Below are positions 1-7,201 of a DNA stretch of 8,351 nt, in pieces (position 1 is the first letter of the stretch; every line of letters starts with the position of its first letter). The translations under genes and the position numbers were made by a program. Source of the stretch: Bryobacteraceae bacterium (GTDB lineage: Bacteria; Acidobacteriota; Terriglobia; Bryobacterales; Bryobacteraceae); NCBI GenBank assembly GCA_025929455.1, contig JAICMB010000126.1, forward strand, positions 1-8,351, in the 5' to 3' direction. The notes under the pieces were generated by a model. It did not search any database. It was not told where the DNA came from and was given only the letters and a program-made list of their open reading frames with translations.

Positions 1-499
1 CGAGCTTCGCACCGGTCAGCCGAATCGCGCTGTCGAACGCGCTGCGTCCGCCATGCATGATGACTTCGTTCTTCATGCCGGTGGTGTCGGGAAGCTGCCA
101 GATTTTTTGCGGATCGGTTCCGGCCATGCAGGCGGCCGCCGCTGACGACATCGCGCCCGCGGCGCCGGACGTCACCATGCCGAACTCCGCGCCCGACAAC
201 TCCGCCAAGCGTTTGCCCGCGGCGTGCTGCAGCTCAAAAATGTCTACAAAATGCCGCGCCGCAGCTTCCTTAGCGGCGCGCACCTCGGGCAATTCGAGCG
301 ATCCGCTTAAATACGTCCAGGTTCCGCGCGCGTTGATGATGGTGCGCACGCCGAGCTTTTCATAAACGTTGCCCGGCGCCGTGTTGCGCACCGCCGCCGA
401 GAGCCGCCGCGCGCTGGCCTCCGCGCCCATGGCGGCGAGTAGGGCGTAGCCGCCGGCCCGCTGCAAAAACATGCGGCGATCGAAATATTTCTGGACCAT
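1..499 (-). CDS. SelA-like PLP-dependent enzyme, Tat signal, partial (C-terminus off left edge)
   Basis: Reading the minus strand from ATG at 499 gives 166 open codons that run off the left edge. The N-terminus has a twin-arginine motif (DRRMFLQ, residues 7-13) followed by a short hydrophobic stretch, so Tat export is likely; this suits a protein that must bind PLP in the cytoplasm before export. The segment LGVRTIINARGTW (49-61) then SGSLELPEV (65-73), the glycine-rich TSGAAGA turn (110-116) and TGMKNEVI (140-147) are typical of the L-seryl-tRNA(Sec) selenium transferase-like family of fold-type I PLP enzymes, which includes D-glucosaminate-6-phosphate ammonia-lyase. Most members without a selenocysteine system act as lyases or deaminases, so a true SelA role is unlikely here. 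The catalytic lysine lies in the missing part, so activity cannot be judged. An internal ATG at residue 10 would destroy the Tat motif, which favours the 499 start. No clear Shine-Dalgarno precedes it. It is divergent from the receptor operon. Confidence 0.85.
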   Translation of the reverse strand, partial: MVQKYFDRRMFLQRAGGYALLAAMGAEASARRLSAAVRNTAPGNVYEKLGVRTIINARGTWTYLSGSLELPEVRAAKEAAARHFVDIFELQHAAGKRLAELSGAEFGMVTSGAAGAMSSAAAACMAGTDPQKIWQLPDTTGMKNEVIMHGGRSAFDSAIRLTGAKL

Positions 500-546
500 A
501 TCCCAACAGTATTGCGTATTAACTCGGGTACAATCGCTAAGATGTT

Positions 547-568
547 CCGCCGCGGGGTCTCGCGGCGG
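547..568. repeat. Perfect 8-bp inverted repeat with 6-nt spacer
   Basis: CCGCCGCG (547-554) is followed by a 6-base spacer and its exact reverse complement CGCGGCGG (561-568). As DNA it could be a dimeric regulator operator between the two divergent genes. As RNA it would form a very stable GC hairpin. It has no following T-run in either direction, so an intrinsic terminator is unlikely. High GC content makes such repeats less surprising than in AT-rich DNA. Confidence 0.5.
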
Positions 569-618
569 CGGGGTTAGTCTGATACATTTGCGCGGCGCTC
601 GCTCAATACCCGCGCACT

Positions 619-623
619 GGGAG
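619..623 (+). promoter_or_regulatory. Ribosome binding site of the TonB-dependent receptor gene
   Basis: GGGAG lies 5 bases before the ATG at 629. It supports this start, which also gives a proper signal peptide directly at the N-terminus. Confidence 0.6.
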
Positions 624-628
624 CACGC

Positions 629-3600
629 ATGGTTTTGAATAAACTGATCCGTCCGCTTTTTGCTGGCCTGTTCGTTATCGCCGCTGCACCGTTTTTGATG
701 GCGCAGTTCGAATCCGCTACCGTCCTCGGCACTATCCGCGATCCGAGCGGAAGCGCCGTGCCGAACGCGCAAGTGGCGCTCGAAAACACACGCACGGGCG
801 TGAAGATTCAGGCGCAGTCCAGCGCGACCGGTAACTACGAGTTTGTTAACCAGAAGATCGGAACCTACGTCGTGCGCGTTGCCGCGCCCGGTTTCCAGAC
901 CTCCGTCACCGATCCCTTCGATCTGACCGTGAACGCGCGTCAGCGCGTCGACATTACGCTAAAGGTCGGGGAGACGGCCGAGAGTATCACCGTGTCGGGC
1001 GCCGCGGCGCTGCTTGAAACCGACACCAGTTCGCGCGGACAGGCGATCGGCACTAAGCCCATCGTGGAGCTTCCGTTGAACGGCCGCAACTACGCGGATC
1101 TGACTCTGCTGGTTCCCGGCGTAGCGAAATCGTTTCTGGAAAATCAGACCGACAACAGCCGCGACGCGTCGTTCAACGTGAACGGACAGCGCAGCGAGCT
1201 GAACAATTTCCTGCTCGACGGCGTCGACAACAACGCGTACGGTACCAGTAATCAGGGCTTCTCGAACCAGGTCATTCAACCGAATCCGGATGCGCTCGCC
1301 GAATTCCGCATCGAAACGAATAACTACAGCGCCGAGTACGGGCGCGCTACGGGAGCGGTGATCAACGCGACCGTTCGCAGCGGCACAAACCAGCTTCACG
1401 GCGAATTGTGGGAGTTCCTGCGCAACACGGACCTGAACGCAACGGGATTTTTCAAGCCGGTTAATGGCGTGAAGCCCGCGTTCAATCAGAACCAGTTCGG
1501 TGCGGCCGCGGGTGGGCCTATTCGCAAGGACAAGATGTTCGTGTTTGCGGATTACGAGGGCTTTCGCCGCGTCTTCCATCCCGTGTTGTTCGCGACGCTG
1601 CCGACGCCCGCGATGAAGCAGGGCAACTTCGGCATTCCGATCAAGAACCCGTACACCGGCGAAATTTATTCGAACGGCATCATCCCGAAATCGCAGATCA
1701 TCCCGTTCGCGCAGGCGGTAATGGCGGCACTGCCCGATCCGAATCTGCCGGGCAACTCGAACAACTACTCGTCCGCACCGTCCGACACCATTTACAGCGA
1801 CAAAGGCGACATCCGCTACGACCAGTACTTCGGCACCAAGGTGACGTTTTTCGCACGCTACAGCCAGGACGACGGCCGCATTTTCAGCCCGCCCGCGTTT
1901 CCGGGGCCGGCCGGCGGCAACGCGAACGGGAACGTCTATATCCGCACCAAGCAAATCGTTCCGGGCGTGACGTGGACCATCAGCCCGTCTTCGATTCTCG
2001 AAGCGCGCGTCAATGGCGACTACACCGAAGCGGGCAAGAGCCCCATTTCTCTCGGTGCTCCGGTCGGCGATTTTGCGGTACCGAATCTTCCCACGGATCC
2101 GTCATTTGCCGGTGGGCTATACTCGCTGAACTTGAGCGGTGGCCTGTCGCAGCTCGGACGCCAGAGCAGCAATCCGCAGTATCAATACCCGATCGTGCTC
2201 GATCCCAAAGTCAACTTCACGAAGATTATGGGACGGCACAGCGTAAAGATGGGTTTTGAATACCAGATGATCGACACCGCCGTGAGCGATTTCCATCCCA
2301 AGTACGGTGTCGATAACTACACAGGGTTCTTCAGTGCCCCATCGACGAGCGGCCTCAACGGCCAGAAGCAGCAGATCTACAGCCTCGCCGACCTGATGTT
2401 CGGCGCGCGTAATCACTACGAGATGAACAATAACCCAGTCGCGCACCTGCGCCAGCGCATGTACTTCGGCTATGTGCAGGACGATTTCAAGTTCAGCCCC
2501 AAGCTGACACTGAACCTCGGCTTGCGGTATGAGTTCGCTACGCCGCAGTGGGAGCGCGATAATCACCTCGCCAATTACGACCCGATCACCAACAGCATGA
2601 TTTACGCGAAGAACGGCAGCCTGTACGACCGCGCGCTGGTGCATCCCGACCCGCACAACTGGGCGCCGCGTATCGGACTCGCTTATAGCGTGTCGCCCAA
2701 GACCGTGATCCGCAGCGGCTTCGGCATCAGCTATGTGCAGTTCAACCGGCTCGGCGGCGAGAATCTGCTCGCCTACAACGGACCATTCGTGGTGGATGCC
2801 GTGATCGACGGGCAGACGCCCGCCCTCGGCATCTGTACTTCGGTGGACAGCGCGCCGGGTTCGTGCTTCCGGCCCACGCAACTCGGTTTCCCGCCGAGTT
2901 TCACCTCACCGGAGGCGTTTGATACCGCGAAGACGCAGGTGCGCTATATTCCGGCGGACAATCGCACTGGCTATGTCGAAAGCTGGCATTTCTCCATACA
3001 ACAGGAACTCGCCAGGGACCTGGTGCTCGATGTGGGTTACGTTGGCAACCACTCAGTCGGTCTCATGATCCTTGCCGACTATAATCAGGCCGCGCCGAAC
3101 GTGCTGGGTCAAAACTTGTCGGTGAATGCGCGCCGGCCGATTCCGAATTTCACGACCATCGAAATGGCGTACGACGGCGGCATGGGCAGCTACAACGGAC
3201 TGCAGGTGAAGCTGTCGAAGCGCTATTCGGAAGGCCTGTATTTGCTGAACTCGTTTACGTACTCGAAAGCAATCGATAACGCGCCGGGGCATCTGGAGAA
3301 CTACAACGGCGACAACTCACGCATCAACATCCGCAACAGCGCGTCCGAGCGCGGCCTGTCGAGCTACGACCAGACGCTGAATAACACGACCTCGATTCTG
3401 TATGATCTGCCGGTCGGCCGAGGCCGCCGTTTCGCGACGGACAACACGTTGCTCGACATTATTGCGGGCGGCTGGAGTATCGACCTGACCAACACCATGA
3501 CCTCCGGCCTGCCGCTGAACATTACCTACAGCACGAGCCAGCAATTTCAGGTGAGCCCGCTGGTTTCGCCGCGGCCAAATTACATTGGCGGTCCGCTGGT

Positions 3601-3922
3601 CACGCCCGACGAGCAGCGCACGACGAAGAATTACTTGAACGCGGCGGCGCTTGCCTTACCGACCTACACGCAACCGTTCGGCAATCTCGGCCGCAACGTG
3701 GCGCGCAGCTCGCCGTTCTTTGAGGCGGACCTCGGCATTCACAAGAACTTCAATTTGGGCGCGGAGGCACGCTATCTGCAGTTTCGCGCGGAGGCGTTCA
3801 ATCTATTAAACAAGACCAACTTCTCGCCGCCGAACACGACATTCAATAACACGTCGTTCGGTTCAATCACATCGACATTCCCGGCGCGCCAGGTGCAGTT
3901 CGCGTTAAAGTTGGTGTTCTAA
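629..3922 (+). CDS. TonB-dependent receptor, Oar-like, with carboxypeptidase-regulatory-like N-terminal domain
   Basis: A 1097-residue outer-membrane receptor of the size usual for acidobacterial Oar-like proteins. Residues 1-25 form a Sec signal peptide (hydrophobic LFAGLFVIAAAPF, likely cleavage after LMA). Residues about 27-115 are a carboxypeptidase-regulatory-like beta-sandwich: GTIRDPSGSAVPNAQV (34-49), then TGNYEF and GTYVVRVAAPGF (78-89). A plug domain follows at about 120-250, with LPLNGRNYADL (148-158), FNVNGQRSELNNFLLDGVDN (182-201) and YSAEYGRATGAVINATVRSG (233-252). The rest is a 22-strand-type beta-barrel that ends in phenylalanine (FALKLVF), as expected for BAM-dependent insertion. 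ESITVSG (118-124) might act as a TonB box, but this is uncertain. The substrate cannot be read from the sequence; the downstream genes suggest a carbohydrate-derived or related compound. It is the first gene of the plus-strand cluster, and the next start is only 6 bases after its stop. Confidence 0.93.
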   Translation: MVLNKLIRPLFAGLFVIAAAPFLMAQFESATVLGTIRDPSGSAVPNAQVALENTRTGVKIQAQSSATGNYEFVNQKIGTYVVRVAAPGFQTSVTDPFDLTVNARQRVDITLKVGETAESITVSGAAALLETDTSSRGQAIGTKPIVELPLNGRNYADLTLLVPGVAKSFLENQTDNSRDASFNVNGQRSELNNFLLDGVDNNAYGTSNQGFSNQVIQPNPDALAEFRIETNNYSAEYGRATGAVINATVRSGTNQLHGELWEFLRNTDLNATGFFKPVNGVKPAFNQNQFGAAAGGPIRKDKMFVFADYEGFRRVFHPVLFATLPTPAMKQGNFGIPIKNPYTGEIYSNGIIPKSQIIPFAQAVMAALPDPNLPGNSNNYSSAPSDTIYSDKGDIRYDQYFGTKVTFFARYSQDDGRIFSPPAFPGPAGGNANGNVYIRTKQIVPGVTWTISPSSILEARVNGDYTEAGKSPISLGAPVGDFAVPNLPTDPSFAGGLYSLNLSGGLSQLGRQSSNPQYQYPIVLDPKVNFTKIMGRHSVKMGFEYQMIDTAVSDFHPKYGVDNYTGFFSAPSTSGLNGQKQQIYSLADLMFGARNHYEMNNNPVAHLRQRMYFGYVQDDFKFSPKLTLNLGLRYEFATPQWERDNHLANYDPITNSMIYAKNGSLYDRALVHPDPHNWAPRIGLAYSVSPKTVIRSGFGISYVQFNRLGGENLLAYNGPFVVDAVIDGQTPALGICTSVDSAPGSCFRPTQLGFPPSFTSPEAFDTAKTQVRYIPADNRTGYVESWHFSIQQELARDLVLDVGYVGNHSVGLMILADYNQAAPNVLGQNLSVNARRPIPNFTTIEMAYDGGMGSYNGLQVKLSKRYSEGLYLLNSFTYSKAIDNAPGHLENYNGDNSRINIRNSASERGLSSYDQTLNNTTSILYDLPVGRGRRFATDNTLLDIIAGGWSIDLTNTMTSGLPLNITYSTSQQFQVSPLVSPRPNYIGGPLVTPDEQRTTKNYLNAAALALPTYTQPFGNLGRNVARSSPFFEADLGIHKNFNLGAEARYLQFRAEAFNLLNKTNFSPPNTTFNNTSFGSITSTFPARQVQFALKLVF

Positions 3923-3928
3923 ATTCAG

Positions 3929-5137
3929 ATGCTTCGCTTCACACTCGTCATCCTTTTCGCCGCCACGGTCGCCGCGAGTCTGGGTGCGGCGGACAGACGC
4001 GCGATTTCGCCCCCCGGCGTGACGCCTGTCGGGCCGTACAGTCCCGGCGTGCTTGCCGGCGATTATCTGTACGTGTCCGGTCAAGGCGCAAAACGGCCGG
4101 ATGGTACTTTCCCGACCGGCGCGGCCGATCAACTGCGTCAGTGCCTGGAGAACATTCGCGCCGTGGTCGAAGCCGCGGGTCTGAAGATGGACCACGTCGT
4201 CTACTCGACGCTGTACGTGCGCGACCGCAACGCATTCGGTGAAGTCGATCGCGCCTGGGCCGCGTACTTTCCGAAGAACGGCCCGGCGCGCTCCATGATC
4301 GGTGTCGCGAGTCTGCCCGATAACACGCCCATCGAAGTGAATGCGGTGGCAGTTCGCAACCTGTCGAGTAAACACGCGGTGCGCGTGGCAGGGGACAGCG
4401 CGGCTGTGCCTGCGGCTGTCGTCACGGCAGATCGCGTCTACATTTCCGATTGCCGCGGTGCGAAGCCGTCGGCCGAACCGGCGGACGAGGTGCGTGCCGC
4501 GCTCGAACGCATGCGTGTGGTGCTCAAAGCCGCAGGCATTGGCTTCCAAAACATGGTCTTCGTGAATCCGTACATGACGAAAGCCATCGGATACGGGTCC
4601 ATGAATCGCGTCTATGCTCCGTATTTCGAGTTCGGAAACACGCCGGCGCGCGCGACCATTGAGGTCGACAGCCTCCCGGGCGGAATCAACATCGAATACA
4701 CCGGCATCGCCGTACGCAAGCTCAGCGACCGCCACGCGTACCGTCCGAAGAACATGACGCCGAGCAAGACTGCGAGCCCGTGCGTGCTGGCCGGCGATAC
4801 GTTTTACTGTTCCGCGAAGTCGGGCTTCATTCCCGGCCCGCAGGAAGGCGTTTACGAGTCGAGCGTTGAGAACCAGGTGCGCCAGACGATGCGCAACCTG
4901 CTTGATGGGCTAGAAGAAGCGGGCATGAGCTTTGCCGACGTCGTTGCGACCAACGTGTATCTCGATGATGTGCGCGATTTCTCGAAGATGAACGGAATCT
5001 ACAAGCTGTACTTCGAGGCCGGCGTGCTGCCGGCGCGCACGACAGTGCAACAGGCTGAGCCTGTAGAACGCAACAGCAACGAGAACGGCCGCTGGCCCGA
5101 GTTAGAGCAGATCTCACTCGTCGCGGTGAAGCGCTGA
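3929..5137 (+). CDS. Exported protein with three tandem RidA/YjgF domains
   Basis: This 402-residue protein is about three times the usual RidA length of 120-130. Residues 1-20 form a Sec signal peptide (FTLVILFAATVAASLGA, cleavage near A20/A21). Three RidA-type units follow, at about 25-147, 150-268 and 272-401. Each keeps the family's substrate-binding arginine in a PAR motif (R121, R241, R370) and a glutamate equivalent to E120 of E. coli RidA (E136, E256, E393). Domains 1 and 2 repeat with an exact 120-residue period. Only domain 1 keeps the GPYSPG loop (35-40) and the SGQ motif (50-52). Domain 3 has SPCVLAGD (283-290), which matches SPGVLAGD of domain 1, but alanine replaces the tyrosine; domain 2 has lost this loop. 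The cysteine after the arginine in E. coli RidA is Met or Thr here. RidA proteins hydrolyse enamines/imines such as 2-aminoacrylate; the substrate here is unknown. The start lies 6 bases after the receptor stop and has no evident Shine-Dalgarno, which suggests translational coupling. Confidence 0.88.
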   Translation: MLRFTLVILFAATVAASLGAADRRAISPPGVTPVGPYSPGVLAGDYLYVSGQGAKRPDGTFPTGAADQLRQCLENIRAVVEAAGLKMDHVVYSTLYVRDRNAFGEVDRAWAAYFPKNGPARSMIGVASLPDNTPIEVNAVAVRNLSSKHAVRVAGDSAAVPAAVVTADRVYISDCRGAKPSAEPADEVRAALERMRVVLKAAGIGFQNMVFVNPYMTKAIGYGSMNRVYAPYFEFGNTPARATIEVDSLPGGINIEYTGIAVRKLSDRHAYRPKNMTPSKTASPCVLAGDTFYCSAKSGFIPGPQEGVYESSVENQVRQTMRNLLDGLEEAGMSFADVVATNVYLDDVRDFSKMNGIYKLYFEAGVLPARTTVQQAEPVERNSNENGRWPELEQISLVAVKR

Positions 5138-5147
5138 CGCATGCTAT

Positions 5148-5155
5148 AGGAGAGG
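5148..5155 (+). promoter_or_regulatory. Strong ribosome binding site of the isomerase-like gene
   Basis: AGGAGAGG ends 7 bases before the ATG at 5163. It is the clearest Shine-Dalgarno in the window and fixes this start, which places the twin-arginine motif at residues 5-6. It sits in the 25-base gap after the RidA gene, so this gene can be translated independently of its upstream neighbour. Confidence 0.75.
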
Positions 5156-5162
5156 ATCACAT

Positions 5163-6224
5163 ATGGAACAACACCGCCGCGATTTTCTGAAGGCGGCCGG
5201 CCTGGCGCTCGCCCCGCTTGCGGCCGATACGGCGCAGGCCGCGCCTTCGACGCCCACCGATAAGGAAAAGCTGGCGCGCATCGCTTCGAACACCTGGCCC
5301 ATCCGCCACATATTCAAAAGCCGCACCGGCTTCCGCCAGAATCCGCGCACCGCGCAGATGAAGGAAAAGTATGGTGAGATCACCATGCTCGACTTTCCGC
5401 AGTTCACGAAGAACACGTTCCCGGGCGTCACGCACATGGATCTTTTCTCGGGTCTGTTCGGCGATGTGGCGGACGACAGCATGTATGTGCAGGTCCCCGT
5501 CGTCGTGGGCGCCGCAACGCGTGTGATGTGGGAGTTCGATCCCTCCAGCGCGTCGAGCAAACGCTGGCTCGAAAAGCTGGTCAATAAAATGTCCGAGACC
5601 GGCACGAAGTGCCAGCACATCTCGAACAACGCGCCGCGTGACATTTGCGTGATGGATGCCGATAAGCGCAAGGCGGGCGTGGAGGTGGCCAAGAAATGGT
5701 TGGACGGCGCGAGCATGCTCGGTGCGAAGTCGATGCGCGTCAACAGCGGCGGCCCGCGTATTGCTCCGAGTTCCGTCGCCACGAAGGATTATCCGAAGGC
5801 CGACGAACTCGCGGCCTATCTGAGGAATTGCATCGAGTCGTTCAAAGAAATGGCCGACTACGGCGCGCAACGCGGCGTGAAGGTCACCCTTGAAAACCAT
5901 TGGGGCCTTACCGCTAATCCCATTAACATCCGCATCATTGTCGACGAAGTGAATTCGCCGTTCTGCGAAGCGTCGCCCGATTTTTGCAACTGGGAACACG
6001 AGTATCTGATGTACAACGGGCTGAAGGCGCTCGCTCCCTATGCGCACACCAACGTGCATGCGAAGTACTGGAATCGCTGGAAGGATAACGACATCAAGCG
6101 CTCCGTGAACATCATGAAGGCCGCCGGTTTTCAGGGCACGTTCGCGCTCGAATACGAAGACGGACCGTGGGACGGCGTGGAAGGCGCGAAATACCTGTAC
6201 CGCGAAGTATTGGCCGCGCTTTGA
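5163..6224 (+). CDS. Tat-exported sugar phosphate isomerase/epimerase-like TIM-barrel protein
   Basis: A 353-residue protein of the xylose-isomerase-like TIM-barrel superfamily (AP endonuclease 2 type fold), which contains many sugar isomerases, epimerases and dehydratases. The N-terminus is a twin-arginine signal (HRRDFLKAAGLALAPLA, 4-20) with AQA as a possible cleavage site near residue 26. Candidate divalent-metal ligands in the expected order are E244 in VTLENHWG (241-248), D273 in EASPDF (269-274), H299 in NVHAK (297-301) and E330 in FALEYEDG (327-334). The lysine after the histidine (K301) is also typical of the family. The exact substrate cannot be assigned; because the protein is probably exported, a free rather than phosphorylated sugar is more plausible. 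It lies between the RidA gene and the lactonase-like gene, whose ATG overlaps its stop by one base, so the two are probably translated together. Confidence 0.88.
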   Translation: MEQHRRDFLKAAGLALAPLAADTAQAAPSTPTDKEKLARIASNTWPIRHIFKSRTGFRQNPRTAQMKEKYGEITMLDFPQFTKNTFPGVTHMDLFSGLFGDVADDSMYVQVPVVVGAATRVMWEFDPSSASSKRWLEKLVNKMSETGTKCQHISNNAPRDICVMDADKRKAGVEVAKKWLDGASMLGAKSMRVNSGGPRIAPSSVATKDYPKADELAAYLRNCIESFKEMADYGAQRGVKVTLENHWGLTANPINIRIIVDEVNSPFCEASPDFCNWEHEYLMYNGLKALAPYAHTNVHAKYWNRWKDNDIKRSVNIMKAAGFQGTFALEYEDGPWDGVEGAKYLYREVLAAL

Positions 6225-7165
6225 TGAGCCGCCGCGTTCTACTCGTTTCAGCAGTGGCTCTGGCGAGCGCGCTGGCGCAACCCGCCCCCAAACGCACCTT
6301 CTCGCTCCAGGCCCTGTCGCCTGAGTTCGATCAACTCATCGCGCCCGACGCCAAGCTTGAAACCTTCGCCACCGGCTTCGGCTTTACCGAAGGTCCGGTT
6401 TGGGACCGCAAAGGCTTTCTGTACGTCAGCGACGAAGTTCAAAACAAGATCTATCGCGTGTATCCGGGGGGCCGCCGCGAAGAGCTCATCAGCCTGGGCG
6501 ATCCGGACGGCAACACCTACGATCGCCAGGGCCGCCTGATCGACTGCGCCAGCGTGCTGCGCGCGATCATCGCCGTTCATCCGGACGGCAAGTACGAAAC
6601 ACTCGCCGACCGTTTTGAAGGCAAGCGCTTCAACAGCCCCAACGACGTCGTGCTCGGTCCCGATGGCGCACTGTATTTCACCGATCCCACTTCCGACCTT
6701 CCCAAGGGCGAGAAGCAGGAACTGCCGTATCAGGGCGTGTTCCGTCTCGCGCACGACGGCACGGTGCGCCTGCTCACGAAAGAGCTCTCGCAACCCAACG
6801 GACTTGCGTTCTCGCCGGACGGAAAACGCCTCTACATCGACGACAGCGCGCGCCGCAACATCATGGTCTACGACGTCGATGCGAACATGAACCTGCGCAA
6901 CGGCCGCGTCTTCGGCGAAGAGCCCGGCCCGCACGGCAGCGGTGTTCCCGACGGCATGCGTGTCGACACGAACGGCAACGTGTTCGTGACCGGCCCGCTC
7001 GGCATTTGGGTGTGGAGCCCGCAGGGCAAGCACCTCGGCACCATCGTCGTGCCGGAGCAGCCGGCCAATCTCGCCTGGGGCGATGCGGACCACCGGACGC
7101 TGTATCTGACCGCGACGACATCGGTGTATCGCATCCGCACCGCAACGCGCGGCTTCATTCCGTGA
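6224..7165 (+). CDS. Exported SMP-30/gluconolactonase-like protein
   Basis: A 313-residue six-bladed beta-propeller of the SMP-30/gluconolactonase/LRE family, which hydrolyses sugar lactones to aldonic acids with a divalent metal. A signal peptide covers residues 1-19 (RRVLLVSAVALASALAQ). Metal-site residues are in the usual places: E56 in FTEGPVWD (54-61), N140 in FNSPNDVVLGPDG (136-148), N192 in QPNGLAFSPDG (190-200) and D243 in GVPDGMRVD (240-248). I chose the ATG at 6224 because it overlaps the previous stop (TGATG) and begins a clean signal peptide; an in-frame ATG at 6167 would lie inside the isomerase-like gene and would add 19 charged residues ahead of that signal. The protein could be a periplasmic lactonase acting on the product of a sugar dehydrogenase. 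The exact lactone is unknown, and some family members hydrolyse other esters. Confidence 0.9.
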   Translation: MSRRVLLVSAVALASALAQPAPKRTFSLQALSPEFDQLIAPDAKLETFATGFGFTEGPVWDRKGFLYVSDEVQNKIYRVYPGGRREELISLGDPDGNTYDRQGRLIDCASVLRAIIAVHPDGKYETLADRFEGKRFNSPNDVVLGPDGALYFTDPTSDLPKGEKQELPYQGVFRLAHDGTVRLLTKELSQPNGLAFSPDGKRLYIDDSARRNIMVYDVDANMNLRNGRVFGEEPGPHGSGVPDGMRVDTNGNVFVTGPLGIWVWSPQGKHLGTIVVPEQPANLAWGDADHRTLYLTATTSVYRIRTATRGFIP

Positions 7166-7201
7166 TAGCATCGCGCACAAGACCCCTCGCGTGACCCGAT
7201 C

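Larger units (their letters stand above)
500..628. promoter_or_regulatory. Divergent intergenic control region
   Basis: This 129-base gap separates the minus-strand SelA-like gene from the plus-strand receptor gene, so promoters for both must lie here or just inside the genes. On the plus strand an extended -10-like element, TGATACATT, sits at 580-588 but has no convincing -35 partner. TACAAT at 529-534 resembles a -10 box, also without a well-spaced -35. Neither is strong, and acidobacterial promoters are poorly defined, so individual elements are only candidates. A perfect inverted repeat lies at 547-568 between them. Confidence 0.45.

Noticed and set aside
57..365. Plus-strand frame of 102 codons
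   Set aside because: It is antisense to the SelA-like gene, whose minus-strand frame has clear family motifs.
1..499. True selenocysteine synthase (selA)
   Set aside because: The Tat signal, the sugar-related surroundings and lack of other selenocysteine genes in view point to a SelA-like lyase or deaminase, although the missing C-terminus prevents a final decision.
547..568. Intrinsic terminator at the GC hairpin
   Set aside because: No T-run follows on either strand, and it lies in a divergent region where neither flanking gene ends.
959..1954. Open minus-strand frame of 331 codons inside the receptor gene
   Set aside because: It is fully antisense to a convincing receptor coding sequence and has no domain or signal; a codon-bias shadow.
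3905..4735. Open minus-strand frame of 276 codons opposite the RidA gene
   Set aside because: Antisense to the triple-RidA gene with His/Arg/Val-rich low-meaning sequence and no family match that I can recognise.
6167..6223. Longer start for the lactonase-like gene
   Set aside because: It would overlap the isomerase-like gene by 58 bases and place charged residues before the signal peptide; the ATG at 6224 in the TGATG overlap is better.
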